DNA of 64,000 nt, taken from Aplysia californica (taxonomy: Eukaryota; Mollusca; Gastropoda; Aplysiida; Aplysiidae). The stretch covers positions 375,375-439,374 of the forward strand of contig NW_004797359.1 of assembly GCF_000002075.1 (NCBI RefSeq), in the 5' to 3' direction. Below are positions 42,787 through 54,586 of this stretch, piece after piece. Every line of letters starts with the position of its first letter. Position 1 is the first letter of the stretch. Both the position numbers and the translations under genes were made by a program. The notes beneath the pieces were generated by a model. That model had not been told where the DNA came from. It ran no database searches and saw nothing but the letters and a program-made list of their open reading frames with translations.

Positions 42787-43300
42787 TCGTCAATGAGTTA
42801 AGGAGGCAACACCTTTGCCACGGTACTACAGGGACCTGGCGGGTCGTCAATGAGTTCAGGAGGCAACACCTTTGCCACGGCACTACAGGGACCTGGCGGG
42901 TCGTCAATGAGTTCAGGAGGCAACACCTTTGCCACGGTACTACAGGGACCTGGCGGGTCGTCAATGAGTTAAGGAGGCAACACCTTTGCCACGGTACTAC
43001 AGGGACCTGGCGGGTCGTCAATGAGTTCAGGAGGCAACACCTTTGCCACGGTACTACAGGGACCTGGCGGGTCGTCAATGAGTTAAGGAGGCAACACCTT
43101 TGCCACGGTACTACAGGGACCTGGCGGGTCGTCAATGAGTTAAGGAGGCAACACCTTTGCCACGGTACTACAGGGACCTGGCGGGTCGTCAATGAGTTAA
43201 GGAGGCAACACCTTTGCCACGGTACTACAGGGACCTGGCGGGTCGTCAATGAGTTCAGGAGGCAACACCTTTGCCACCGTACTACAAGATTGCCTTTCTT
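42787..43300. repeat. 57-bp tandem array seeded by the piggyBac terminus
   Basis: Unit starts fall at 42787, 42844, 42901, 42958, 43015, 43072, 43129, 43186 and 43243, exactly 57 bp apart, with almost identical units. Each holds TCGTCAATGAGTTMAGGAGG, the element's right terminus reading out into TTAA or TTCA, then CAACACCTTTGCCACGG and TACAGGGACCTGGCGGG. Because 57 is divisible by three, the array gives a repetitive 185-codon minus-strand frame (42692-43249), which I take to be an artefact. Confidence 0.93.
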
Positions 43301-43323
43301 GTTAATTGTTTACTTTCTCGCGG

Positions 43324-44598
43324 TTAAGGCCAAGGTCTACAGTGAAAACTAAAAGCTAGACGGGTAACTTCCCATCTACTTACTTGTGATAACCATACCC
43401 CACAGAGATTTTCTTCACTAGTGATACATTTCATTTTTTGAAAAATGCTTTGGTTGCCATGGAAACGGGGGAAAACAGCCGCCATCTTGGATTTTTTAGT
43501 ATATATCCATGGAACATTTTTCTTTCGTTATCCGCCCAACAGTCATGAAAGTTGGCACACATACTATCATTAACATCATGCACATTTTGTCTGATTTTCA
43601 GTTCAATAAATGAATAGCTGTATTTTTTACGATTTTTTAAAACTTGTGTATGTATATTAAGCAATTATAAGCTCTCCCCTAACTTTAAAAAATCTTGTAA
43701 AAAATTGTTTGCGCCATATATACATATGAATGAGACAAAGTTTGTATTTGATGCTAGTAAAGACATGGTGCAAATTTAAAGCATGTCACACAAACCACAT
43801 AGGAGATTTGTAACTTCAAATGCAGAAAAATTGGTTTTTGAGAAAATAAGCTTTTATTGCAAAAGTGCACTTGCCTCCTGTTGTCATGATGTTTCCAACC
43901 CGAAAAAAACAATTTAAAATGAGCCAGCAGCATGGCTTGGACCACCCTCAAGTTCTTCCAACTCCCTCTCCCTTCTAGTTCATGCCCTGTGCCTCAAAGA
44001 CCTTCTGTTAGACAGTTTCTCCTCCTCATACCTTTGACTTCAAGCAATCCGAATTGCTGCCCGTTATGTCACCAAGCTGAATTGGTTCTCTCTCTCTGAC
44101 CATACAGCTCCATCACAATACTGCTACCTTTTGGGCCATGGTTGAACTCAGCAATGGCCACCAGCATAGAAAACTTTACTTTCTTGGAAGAGGTAAACTT
44201 AACCTTCGAGCAATGGCTTCATATGACGCTATGAAGACTTTCATTTGCATTTTGAGTGGCATGAATTTTGTGATGGAAAATAACAACTCAGAAGGTCAAG
44301 GCAGATAGTAGCGTGAAGAGGAGAAGACGACCTTTGTATCTATACCAAATTTTACATCGTAGCGTTTATTTTTTCCGGCGTAACTAAGGCCTATTGTAGC
44401 CGTACTTTTAGCACAAACTGAATTATGTGATTGCCTGCCTGTCTGTAGGTTGCATTTTCATGGACTTATAAGACGGTTTTAGACTCTAGAATGTATTTCC
44501 CAAGATGAGCATGTGGATATAGAGTAATAATATTACATAAACAGAAAATCATAAAATTGAAGGAAATATTCCATTCTCACTGCCGACCTTGGCCTTAA
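43324..44598. mobile_element. TTAA-flanked TIR element, 1.27 kb, non-autonomous
   Basis: The left end TTAAGGCCAAGGTCTACAGT and the right end, reversed, TTAAGGCCAAGGTCGGCAGT form the TIR with TTAA at the edges. piggyBac and Kolobok both duplicate TTAA; the terminal bases do not decide between them. No transposase frame seen. Confidence 0.75.
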
Positions 44599-44675
44599 TT
44601 CCGGGGGAGGACTTTGTAGCGAGCGACCACTCTGAACTGTATGAATGTTATACTCAATGGCCATCAAAATCAGTA

Positions 44676-45464
44676 CAGTGGGTGCCGCATTCAATGAGGT
44701 CACATTCAACGAGAAGGCGGCTCCAACGAGGCTGTCCTTAATCCCGGATTTTCCCTTCTATATCTCTGTAAATGTACGTTGGCTCCAACGAGGTTGCAAA
44801 CAGACCGAAGTCGTTTTCATCGAGGTCGCGATAACCAAATAGGAGCAATATGCGGCCCCAAAAGCAAACAATTTGTCTCCATCTCACGCGAAGCACTAGG
44901 CCCATCACCAATTCCTAACACATTGTATTGCTAAAACTAGCCTGCCTCCTAATTTAGGCCCCAAAGCCAAGAGGATGGGCGAGGGTTAGCCTACGGTAGG
45001 GATGAGAAGGGGTGGGTATGAACGTGATGCGGGCTGTGTAAAAACTGGATGAACTCTGGATGGGTAGGTCTAGATTACTCTAGATGGAGACCTTCATTTT
45101 TTTCAATTTTCTTTTCTTCCCCTGATCAGAAAATCCAAGCTCTCACCTTTACTTTATGTAGATGTAAGCCTAGATGTGAGAGGGTATGTTTCCACACGAG
45201 AAGTGTTCAGGAAAAAATAATATTTAAAAATGCAGAAATGACGGTCAGAACACAGCTCAAACACGCGCACACTGATGCTGTTTGAGTTTGAGATTTTCGT
45301 CATCAGGGGGAATAAACTGTTTTAATTACTGGTATTGGAACACCCTATAATATAATAACTTGTCTCCTTTCTTTACTTTAGCCTTAGTCATGTTCAACGA
45401 GAGGTTGGATCCAACGAGGACAACAAGCCGGTCCCGGCAACCTCGTTGAATGCGACACCCACTG
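44676..45464. mobile_element. Pogo-like TIR element, 789 bp
   Basis: The left end CAGTGGGTGCCGCATTCAAT and the right end, reversed, CAGTGGGTGTCGCATTCAAC are flanked by TA. Subterminal repeats of CAACGAGG occur at both ends. No coding capacity. Confidence 0.82.
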
Positions 45465-46600
45465 TACGGAAGGCCTAAAGCCAGTATGGTACTGGATATC
45501 TACCTACAAATGATGAAATTGCCATGGTTTACATCCAGCGCAAAGTGTTGAATATCCAGTCGGGGATGCATAGAGTTGCGTCTAGAGCTAGGCGCGGCCG
45601 GAATTAAATGCGAGAAAGTAAACAATTGTCTTCTTACTTTATATCGCATCAAACGCAAAGTGCAGCACTCGGCTTGATAAATTCTCAAATTAAATTTTGA
45701 ACGCACATTGTCTGCCTCTTTCTCAATCCAGCTAAATTTATTTTTGCATTCTGCATCAACTTTTAATGATAACTTGACGCGCCATCGTCCTGACGCTCGA
45801 TATAACTTGACGCGCCATCGTCCTGACGCTCGATCAACAGTCCACAAAAATAAATAATGTGAAACTAGGCACAGAACGGAAGTAGAAAGCTACGGGTGGA
45901 CATGCGCAAGCCGCTTTTTCATCTCACTCCCGGTTTGACGATTTCCGCATTTTAGAAATAAGTATCGCGATTTGCGACCGAGAGCGGTCCAGCGGAGGAA
46001 GGAGGAAAAAAGCGAGAAAAGCTAGATGAAGCGAAATTTCCGCTATTTTGCGGAAAAGTGGCAGCTATGTTTATTAGAATAATTGGGATCCAAGTATTTC
46101 AAGTCACTTTTTTTATCATCTTGTATGCTCTGTTCAATATCAGAACCCATAGAAATGACCCATTTATTAGGTGGACAATGTGCCAATTCAACCTAAAATT
46201 TGGAAACACTACCAGACTTTTAAAATTCCCATTGAAACTCACCCCATGAAAAAGAAACTCACAATAGCTACACAAATGGATCAAGTTGGGAAATCGGCTA
46301 AATGAAGCTTATTATTCTGAAGAAAATAAAAGATATAATTGCTCTGAAATGTACAAATTCTGAAACCTATTTCACATACATTGAAATGCTTTAACATAAA
46401 ATTCCCACAACCTCGAATAGATTTCAAATATTTTTTCTTCTTTTCATTTAAATAATTCTATACATTACAACTTCCTGTAACATGAAATCTGTGCCAAGAC
46501 AAAGAAATTCCCTATTCCCATGAAGTTCCTGTGATGAGGGTTTTACTGTAATTTAGATGAACATTCTGAGCTAGAGCAATGAATATTATGAACCCCGGTA
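45465..46600. other. Intergenic, no gene seen
   Basis: Holds a 33-bp exact tandem duplication at 45770-45834 (ACTTGACGCGCCATCGTCC in each unit). A frame crossing it is not protein-like. Confidence 0.5.
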
Positions 46601-47406
46601 CAGTGGAACTCGGATTTAATAAGCTCGGATTCAACGAGATGAGATAGATTCCCCGTTTTTTCTTCTTCTTTAAAATCAATAAAAATAACCCGGATTCAAC
46701 GAGGTCGCTTCCAGGGTGAACAGCCCACGCAGACTGGGCTTTGCTCATTTTTCTCCCAGAACGAACTTTATCTATTCCCGGAAACCATCCATTGCACCTG
46801 CATTGAGAACCTTTATTCACTTAGCCGATGGCATGCGACCAATCAGCGGCGTTCTTTCATACCAACACATGCGTTGTTGGCACACGCACGTGTCTACTCT
46901 GGCGTGTGTCGGGGTCGGATGGTCGGCCTGCACACGTGTGACTGTGTGTGTGTGTCGTCGAGGGAGGGCACTAGCGGCCCGGGCGTTGAACGTCGCCGTC
47001 ACAGATACAAACGCGTCACAGTCTTTTTTCCCCCTGGGCAACTGATCATTATTAGTATATTACAATGATAAGCTAGATTTAGTCCTGACGTAGATCTAGG
47101 TAATGAATTGTGCGCTGGTCTACGAAATCAAAAGTTGCCGTTATGCTAGGCTCTACACAGCAACACAACTTTTTGGTAAACAATCGAGACGACAAAGGCG
47201 TGTGCATTTGAACGAATCGGGTCTTTTTTTTTACACAACTCATAATATGCAGGCATTTCAGGCACTACTTGTGACTTCTCTTTATACATTACTTGCTCAG
47301 TGCCTGTAATTATCTACACAAAACCTCGTGTTTGCTATAACGAACACTCGGATTCAATGAGATTTTAGGTCAGGCCCGGCGACGTCGTTGAATCAGAGTT
47401 ACACTG
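46601..47406. mobile_element. Pogo/Tigger-like TIR element, 806 bp
   Basis: The left end CAGTGGAACTCGGATTTAAT and the right end, reversed, CAGTGTAACTCTGATTCAAC are flanked by TA. Inner copies of GGATTCAACGAG occur near both ends. No transposase. Confidence 0.8.
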
Positions 47407-47442
47407 TACTTCCAATTGATGGCAAATACCGGGTATATAAAA

Positions 47443-47860
47443 TATATGTGTGTCACGGCGTGGTGGAATCAGGCGCTTGTCAAATTTTTGGCTTGTGGAG
47501 TTATTCGTATCATCTGAAAGCTGATTTATTTGCTTTGCTTCCAATGAAATATAAGCATCCGTTTTATCTTGAATAGAACTCAAGATATTTGCAGTTGAAG
47601 GAGGTGAAGTAGCCTGGTTTTAGTGTTGAAATTATAAGCAAGAAAATGGCCGCCAAAGTTTGGTAACATTTTGTGCCTTTAATCAATTGTTTTCAGTAAA
47701 CTTCACCTGGAAATGTGCTTTTATATATTGACGTTAAAGAAGTTAACTTAAACCAAAAAATAAAATTCGATAAAAATTTCCAAACTGGCACGAAAATGCC
47801 TGTTTCTCCGATTTCGTTATTTTGACGAGCGCCTGATTTCACCATGCTGCCTCACATATA
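47443..47860. mobile_element. MITE, 418 bp, long TIRs
   Basis: The left end TATATGTGTGTCACGGCGTG and the right end, reversed, TATATGTGAGGCAGCATGGT both continue into AATCAGGCGCTYGTCAAA, a TIR of over 40 bp. Partial relatives lie at 20211-20360 (left part) and 31968-32006 (right part). Confidence 0.75.
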
Positions 47861-49993
47861 TGCTAGTAGCCAGGAGGCCCATCAGTAATGACATGGGAAT
47901 GCTTTTGTATATTTTCAGCCCCACTGGCCTCATATCGGCTGTTTCTAGTCAGTTATTTTTTATGTGGCTTGGTCTGTTTCACCACAACTTTTATTCTGCT
48001 TCTGAAACTCACAAATGATCTTCCTTACTCTGCGGTGCTTTGCATACTCAGAAACTCAGGCAGTGATTCTCAAGCTCATTCATTATATTGAAAATAAAGG
48101 TCACATAGAGGTTCACAGTAACATTTACTCGATGAAACCTGCCCACAAGAAGAAATAAATTGAAATCTGCCATGATTGTAATCAGGATGACAAAAAGTGA
48201 GTGGAAAGCTACAGTTTGGAAATCGCTGCCTAAAAATGTAGCAGGCGTTACTATGTGCATTGACCCTGTGTGTTTACTTTTGTGCCGTGAACCTCAGACT
48301 ACAGAAAGAATGAAAAAAGATCTCCATTATGCTATTTTTATTTACTCAGTTAACATACACCTCGCATTGGAATGGTTCTTAAACAGGCAACCTTTAATCA
48401 ACAAAGATATTCTTGCAGACAGCTCCCAAGTGATACGTCTTTCCTTGTTTGACAGATCTCACTTTAGCCGAAACGTTTGGTACCTGATATAGCAAAACTG
48501 AAATTTGGCAACCGTAGGATTTGTTGGATGTAAAGTACTCCTACTGCTACTATTATTTTATATGCTATTAACTAATGTATTTCTTTAGTTCCTCGTGATC
48601 AAATGTGCCCCACATCCCCTCTCCGTGTGCTCACACATTCACAATAGATTTCCATTGCACTGTTCATTTTTAAGGTGTAAAGTGTAAAGAGCAGCAACAG
48701 GTTTTCTTCTTTATTCCTTCTTCTGTACACAATGGGAACAAATACTTGCTCATTCCTGTTAGTAGCGTGTGTGAGTCGGAGATTTCACCGACCCTTGTGC
48801 CCTTGGTTCTTTCCTGTTTTTGTTGTTGGGAAACTTAGTCACTTGTGTGAAGGCTGTGCTTTGAATGTTATTGTAATAAAGCATATTATATGAATTTAAA
48901 AAATAAATATTATCAATATATATATATATCACTGTTGCGGAGTTTGTTCTTGAATTGACTAACCATTTTTTAAATACTTTATTGCTACACCTCTACTTTC
49001 CAGATCTGAAATTTAAACTCTTCTTACACTGCACCACAGTGTGTTGAATGTTGTTTTTGTCTTGTCTGATGGAAATAAACTAATATTACAACAACGAAAA
49101 ACCCCACTCATACTCTATCCAATCAAAACATGTGGGAAAAAAATGCCAACATATTTTTATTTATTTTGCAGGCTAAAAAAATGCTTAAAATTTTCCTAGT
49201 TGTCCTAGAGAACGTCTTTGAGCCCTGAAATTATGAGGAAAGTGAAGAAAAGAAATGCATTGTGTATAACTTTCAAACATTGCATAGGATTGTTTTAATT
49301 TGAAGAAAGTGCTTCTTTGGGTAACAGGAACATAACGTAAATTCCCTCAATAAGGCCCTCCCCCGACCGTTATTTGGGCGACCTGTTCATTGTAACAGTC
49401 ATTGATCTCTAGAATTGAAGGATTAGTTCTGCTATCACAGTTGGACATCCTTGTTTGTGTCAATAAGATGTGAAAAAAACAACCAAGCTTACATTTTTTT
49501 TAAAATGGGTGTAAAAAAAAACTAGCTTACATTTTTTTTAAAAACCCAACATCTTTCTTGTTCAGTTTGGTTTCGTCTCTGTGCTCCATGACAGTAGGCC
49601 AATACACCTGTGTGCACGTACAAGATTATAGACTATATATTGGATAAAAAGCCTGTGAATTTCAGTCAACTGGATACATAATCCTAGATCTTTGTGATTC
49701 AGTGGATCTAGCTAGATTTATGGGATGTTAAGCGCTCAGAGCCTGTGTACTTTAACCGGGTTAGAGCACTATATAAATGTCTATTATTATTATTATGTAC
49801 TGAGACTCTTTGGGCTGCATTCCTCTTTCAGCAGGATGGGCCTAGATCATGTTACCGAACCTTTCTCATTCTGTTCAGCTTTTGTCTTGGTGCTTAATGT
49901 TTAACAACGGTAATATAATGAATGTAGTATCAGTTATAAACAATGCATTTTCTGGATGTTTGTAAGAAAACACCAGTGAATTTCTGTTTAGTG
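47861..49993. other. Intergenic, possible orphan 3' end
   Basis: No domain recognised. AATAAA at 48875-48880 follows an unremarkable 300 bp that reads like a 3' UTR; its gene is unknown. A SINE 3' end lies at 49727-49797. An open frame at 48160-48492 (110 codons) has no recognised family. Confidence 0.4.
49727..49797 (+). repeat. SINE 3' end, (ATT)n tail
   Basis: TTAAGCGCTCAGAGCCTGTG, GAGCACTATATAAATG and a (TAT)n tail, typical of the 3' end of invertebrate tRNA-derived SINEs. The 5' part is absent. Confidence 0.6.
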
Positions 49994-52655
49994 CAGTGGT
50001 TTTCAAAGTGGGTGCTACCGCCCCTAGGGGGGCGGTGGCGAGAGTTTGGGGGGGGGCGCTGTGGCGAGAGTTTGGGGGGGGCGCTGTGGCGAAACTGGGC
50101 GATTGGGGGGGCGCTGGTGGGCGCTGTGAAATTTTCATGAAATGCAACATAAAACATGATGAAGGGAAAAAAGCCACATACAAAAACAAAAATAGATAGT
50201 TTAGGCATAGTTTACAATACTACTTATAACTAAGAACTTTCTTTCCCAGCCCACAAATCTCATATAAAGAAGATTCATCACGACAAATCTGACAAAGATC
50301 TGGCATACTTCAAAACTCTAAAGATCAATTTTCAGAAATGAAAATCAGTTAAACCGATGTTTGCAGCTAACGTCGATCAAGCTGATGTAGGCTTACGAGC
50401 AACATATAATTTATCTCAGCTAATTACAAAGGCAGGCAAACACCATGCTATCGGTGAGGACTTCATATTGCCTGCGATAAGAGAGGTGGTCAGCACAGTC
50501 CTGCAACGTGCCCCGGAGCCTGTGTTGAAAGTTCTCCCACTAAGTGACAATACCATTCAAAGACGTACTGATGAAATGTCAACAAATGTTGAGGAATCAC
50601 AGTGCAAAATGCTGAAAGGACGTGAGCTCAGCCTTTAACTGGATATCAGTTCATAGAAGGTGAGGAAATAATGCAAGAATTGTTATTTGCCAAAATGTTG
50701 GAAACAGATACCAAAGGCGAGTCCATTTTCAAAGTGGTCCAAGAATTTTTCGAGGAGTAACAGATCCCTCTGACCAATACAGTTGCCTGTGCAACAGATG
50801 GAGCACCGTCGATGGCAAGTCGGAAACGTGGATTTATGAACTTCTTGAAGAAATCAGTCCATGGAGTATTTACTGTTTACTGTGTCATTCACTGACAGAA
50901 TTTGGTGGCAAAAAACCTGAATGAAAGTCTGCATGACAAAGGCCTACTGGCCATTGCCATCAAGTGTGTGAACAAGATCAAAGCCCACGCTTTGAACTTG
51001 AGACTATTTCAACAGCTGTGCCCTGAACATGACGAGTACTTTCAATGCTTACTTTTGCACACTGAAGTCTGGTAGCTCTCGAAAGGAAACTGTTGAACAC
51101 GATTATTGTTCTGCCTGTTTGACTCTGTGCTGGAGTTTTTTTTTTCAAGAAACAGACAGTGATCTCTGCAATATACTGAAAGAACACAAGAACAACATTG
51201 CGCTCCTCACAGATCTTTTCTCAAAGTTCAACCAGTTCAACATTCAGCTGCAGGGGGATGACACCAACCTGACCAAGGCTTTCGTCATTCTTGTCGAAAT
51301 TGGAAATGATCCGCCGAAACATTGGCAGAAGAAAATTTCTCAATTTCCTAGCTTGGCGGAGACACTGAAAGAAGGGCACGTTTCTGACGAGGAACTACAA
51401 ATTTAAATTTATAGCAACCACCTCAGAGATTTGCATGCTGATATGAAGACAAGGTTTAGCCTCCTGATATTTTTAAACTGGAAATTCCATACTGGATACT
51501 GGACCCATTGAACGCTGAAACAGATGATAACTTGCAAGTAGCAATTGAAGAAGAGCTTCTGACGATGAAATGTGACTTTGAAATCAAACCATTGTTCAAA
51601 AAGCCATACCAGTCATTCTAGTTGAAAACTGTTGTGCAAGACAAATATCCCTCCAAGTGGGAAAAGATCAAGTAGTTGTTCATTTCTTTCCTCGCCTCCT
51701 ATCTAGTAGAAAGGGGATTCAGTGCAGTGACAAGGTTGCTGACGAAGCGTAGCGATTTGCGTCAGCTACTGACCAATCTGAAACCTGATGTCGATAAGTT
51801 GGTTTCGTCTTAGCAGGTCCATCCTTCCCATTAGGGTAGTGTCAATAACTTATTTGCGCATGCTTACTCCGTAGTTTACCCTTACTTGATATCTCAATGT
51901 GTCTTTTCTTTTTTTTTTCTTTTCTTCCTTTTTAAAAAAAGCAAAACATTCACTTGTTTAACAGTTTTTTATGTGCACGTGCTGCCACTGCTGATGAAAC
52001 TGATGATGATGATGGTGACGATGATGGTGATAAATACAGACTACGATCCATGCATACTTTTTCTTTCGTGTGGTTTCTCACATTTGAACAACTTAATATT
52101 TTTATTTTCTACAATGGAGATATTTTATACAAATCTCAGGCCACTTCATTGCAGCACGTTGATGGGAGAAAACGTTTCATAAAGATAACGTCAATCTGTT
52201 CTCAAACCAAGGATCACAGGCGTTTTTATTTTATTTTTATTTTTTTTGGCGTTTTGCTTCTGTAAATGTGATAATACATGTTTTATTTTTATTGATGTTA
52301 ATAACACTGGTCGTTTAGTACCGATGACAACTATATGCATAAAGAAAATGACAGTATTTTGCTCTCAGTGCCCTTGCCTAAGATTGAAGAAAAATGTGTT
52401 TTATTTTCTCTCGTCCACGCTTAATTTAAGACTGTAAAGATGGTGATTTGAGACTCAACTAATATTCAGAACTAAATCATTAGAATTTAGGCACGTTACT
52501 TTCTACCCTGCTGTTTGAGCTCTCTCTTTATTTGTGATTGTTATTATATTACGCCTGTCGTTATGTCAGATTGATGATTGGGGCGGAGTAGGGGGCGGTG
52601 GGACTCGGCTGGGTGAAAAAGGGGGCGGTGGGCGAAAAAAGTTTGAAAACCACTG
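49994..52655 (+). mobile_element. hAT element (ZBED5/SCAND3-like lineage), 2.66 kb, decayed
   Basis: TIRs CAGTGGTTTTCAAAG (left) and CAGTGGTTTTCAAAC (right, reversed). The exact 8-bp duplication GTTTAGTG sits at 49986-49993 and 52656-52663, the hallmark of hAT insertion. The ends are very G-rich, with repeated GGGGGGCGCTG. A degraded transposase lies inside. Confidence 0.95.
50242..51813 (+). pseudogene. hAT transposase remnant
   Basis: Pieces in order: the end of a BED finger (HIKKIHHDKSDKDLAYF), the TKAGKHHAIGEDFILPAIRE segment typical of ZBED5/SCAND3-type transposases, a PLSDNTIQRRTDEMS motif, a middle part around NTVACATDGAPSMASRKRGF, and the hAT C-terminal dimerisation region ending LTNLKPDVDKLVSS at 51813. 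The frame is broken many times: stops after FFEE near 50758 and in the VIH-QNLV region near 50896, plus several frame changes. The start of the BED finger and first exons are missing. Not functional. Confidence 0.9.
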
Positions 52656-52663
52656 GTTTAGTG

Positions 52664-52918
52664 GATAGAGCCTACATAATTTTATTTCAATATCTAGATT
52701 CTATGTGATCAGTTGAGTCTTTCGTTAGACTCACTTTGCCTCATCTGACATTCAGTAGGCCTGGAATCTAGATGCTACTTGGCCACAGTGATGCCAAGAT
52801 AAGGCAGACTACCTCTAGATTGCAGAGTTGAAACACAATTAGGTCAAATAAGTGCCAAAGATAAGGTGTTACAAGAGAATAACACACAAATAAAAATAAA
52901 GAGATAAGTTTTAGTTTT
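52664..52918. other. Intergenic, nothing recognised
   Basis: AT-rich sequence between the hAT element and the SINE cluster. Confidence 0.4.
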
Positions 52919-53093
52919 TATAGTAAAAGTTTTACGGCGCTCGCAACTGCATAAGGTCATAGGAGCGCTAGAAGATTAGGTGTTACAAGAAAGTAACAAA
53001 CATAATAAAGAAGAAGGTGAGATAACGACGATAGATGTATGATAGGAAAGAAGAAGCAAACCACACCAGAGCACCCACCAACCACCCATATTT
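52919..53093 (-). mobile_element. SINE, short type, shared-tail family (cluster member 1)
   Basis: On the minus strand: GGTTGGTGGGTGCTCTGGTG, then TTGTTACTTTCTTGTAACAC, then the tail CTTATGCAGTTGCGAGCGCC. Confidence 0.85.
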
Positions 53094-53117
53094 AGGTTGT
53101 TAACAAGGCAGGACACT

Positions 53118-53302
53118 TTTAGTTTTAGTAAGAGTTTTACGACACGCGCAACACAATAAGGTCATATATATACAAGTGCCGAAGATTAGAGGTGTTACAA
53201 GAGAGTAATAAAACAAAAAAAGGAGAGATCAAGACGACAGATGTTTGGTAGGAAAGAAGGAGCAAACCACACCAGAGCACCCGCCAACCACCCACCAGGA
53301 CA
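53118..53302 (-). mobile_element. SINE, short type (cluster member 2)
   Basis: Same body as the neighbour and same orientation, 25 bp away, with a more worn tail (ATATGACCTTATTGTGTTGC). Confidence 0.82.
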
Positions 53303-53395
53303 CTTTGGCTACAACAGAACAGGACAGAGTCTCCACACAGTGAAAGGCCAGAAGTGTGCTGTAGAAGGGACTCAAATATGATTTATCAACGGTTT

Positions 53396-53914
53396 TGTTT
53401 TTGGTAAGCGTTTTACGGCGCTCACAACTGCATAAAGTCATATGAGCGCGCGGGACACATTAAACATTTTTAGTTGGTAGGAAATTTTGAATTTTGCCCG
53501 GGTGGCGGCCGAAGCCTACTCTTATCAATTTTAGACCACCAAAGGATCTTTAACATGTCATGTGCAACTTGCACACTGGACCTTCGAAATATTTCGCCCT
53601 TGTCCGAGAAGGCTATGTGTAGATCTTTCCTACCACTACCAGAAGACCAGGGGTGTGGCTGAAAGACAGCAGTCAGAATGAGCCGAGGAGTAGCAGTAGA
53701 AAGGCTGCAGAAAGAGTCAGGAGCTCAGAGGAGGGGGTGGGGGCAGAAAGAGGAGACGAAAGTAGATGACAGAACATTGCTAGAGAGCAGGAAAGGAGGT
53801 GAAAGGAGACAATTTTAGAGAAGAAAATTTTCCCGTGACTACCCCGATTCGAACCCAGGACCTTTGTTGAATGAGAGACGAACACCTTAACCTCTAGGCC
53901 ACGAGAGCCCCCTA
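53396..53914 (-). mobile_element. Full tRNA-derived SINE, long type (cluster member 3)
   Basis: On the minus strand it starts GGGGGCTCTCGTGGCCTAGA (A box) and has CTGGGTTCGAATC (B box). A 400-bp body and the shared tail GCGCTCATATGACTTTATGC follow. It pairs with the copy at 25872-26366. Confidence 0.9.
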
Positions 53915-54258
53915 TCAGAACTGTAGGTAACCTTATTGTTGAAAGCTGACCTAAAGACGTGCCCAATATAAGGACAGGAATGGAAAAAGCTCGGCAACTT
54001 GCACCTTCACTGGTATAGTTGTAGTTGCAGGGTCTCTGCAGCCCCAATCAAACCGTAGTACAACATTTGGAGCAAGTTCAACATTTGGAGCAAGTACAAC
54101 ATTTGGAGCAAATGATAAGAATTTTGTCAAATCAAGGTGAAGTCGTCATATCAAGCTAAAAGTATAAAGCATTACTATTACTGTCTTTTTGAACAGTAAC
54201 TTACTTGAAAGATCTTTTTCAAAAACAACAAAAGACAATGTATAAAAAAATCAGGACA

Positions 54259-54264
54259 TTTATT
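54259..54264 (-). terminator. Candidate poly(A) signal of CDKN3
   Basis: AATAAA on the minus strand, about 235 bp after the CDKN3 stop. It is the nearest hexamer found downstream. Confidence 0.5.
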
Positions 54265-54496
54265 TCTATTGTTCAAAGAAAATTAAGTCATTTGTTCACA
54301 TCAAGGTATATCCAGACAATATATAACAACAGGAGCATATTCCCTGAATATACTGTAAGACCCGCACTGTCGAAACATAACAGCTGAGTTGAAAGAGTTG
54401 ATGAACACATGTACGTAGCTGCAGAGGAACAAGAAAGAATAAATAGGGTGTGGTTTTTGTGGAAACAGCAGGAATGTACACATCTGCCCTCCATGT

Positions 54497-54586
54497 CTAG
54501 CGGGACACGGATCTGTCATCCACTCCTTTCTGATTTTGCTTGTGCAGCTTCAGCTTCTCTTCAAACTCGTTGACAAAATTGAATTG
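54497..54586 (-). CDS. CDKN3: CDKN3 last exon
   Basis: Acceptor CTCCTTTTCAG on the minus strand, phase 0. It encodes 29 residues, QFNFVNEFEEKL then a polar tail ending SVSR, and the TAG stop (complement of 54497-54499). Confidence 0.92.
   Translation of the reverse strand, partial: QFNFVNEFEEKLKLHKQNQKGVDDRSVSR

Larger units (their letters stand above)
40516..42801 (-). mobile_element. piggyBac element, internally deleted, 2.3 kb
   Basis: It starts TTAACTCATTAAAGACGCC and ends, reversed, TTAACTCATTGACGATGCGC, with TTAA at both outer edges as expected for piggyBac. It contains a piggyBac transposase gene on the minus strand that lacks the central catalytic region, and a (CA)n tract at 40998-41080. 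The right terminus merges into a 57-bp tandem array. Confidence 0.9.

Noticed and set aside
42692-43249. 185-codon minus-strand frame with 19-residue repeats
   Set aside because: It is the translation of a 57-bp tandem array whose period is divisible by three. No domain or start context supports a real gene.
53673-54047. 124-codon minus-strand frame
   Set aside because: It translates the body of the long-type SINE, and the same peptide pattern appears over the copy at 25872.
39595-54258. A host gene in the region between the two genes
   Set aside because: Only transposon-derived coding sequence (piggyBac, hAT) could be recognised. Other frames are short and without splice context.
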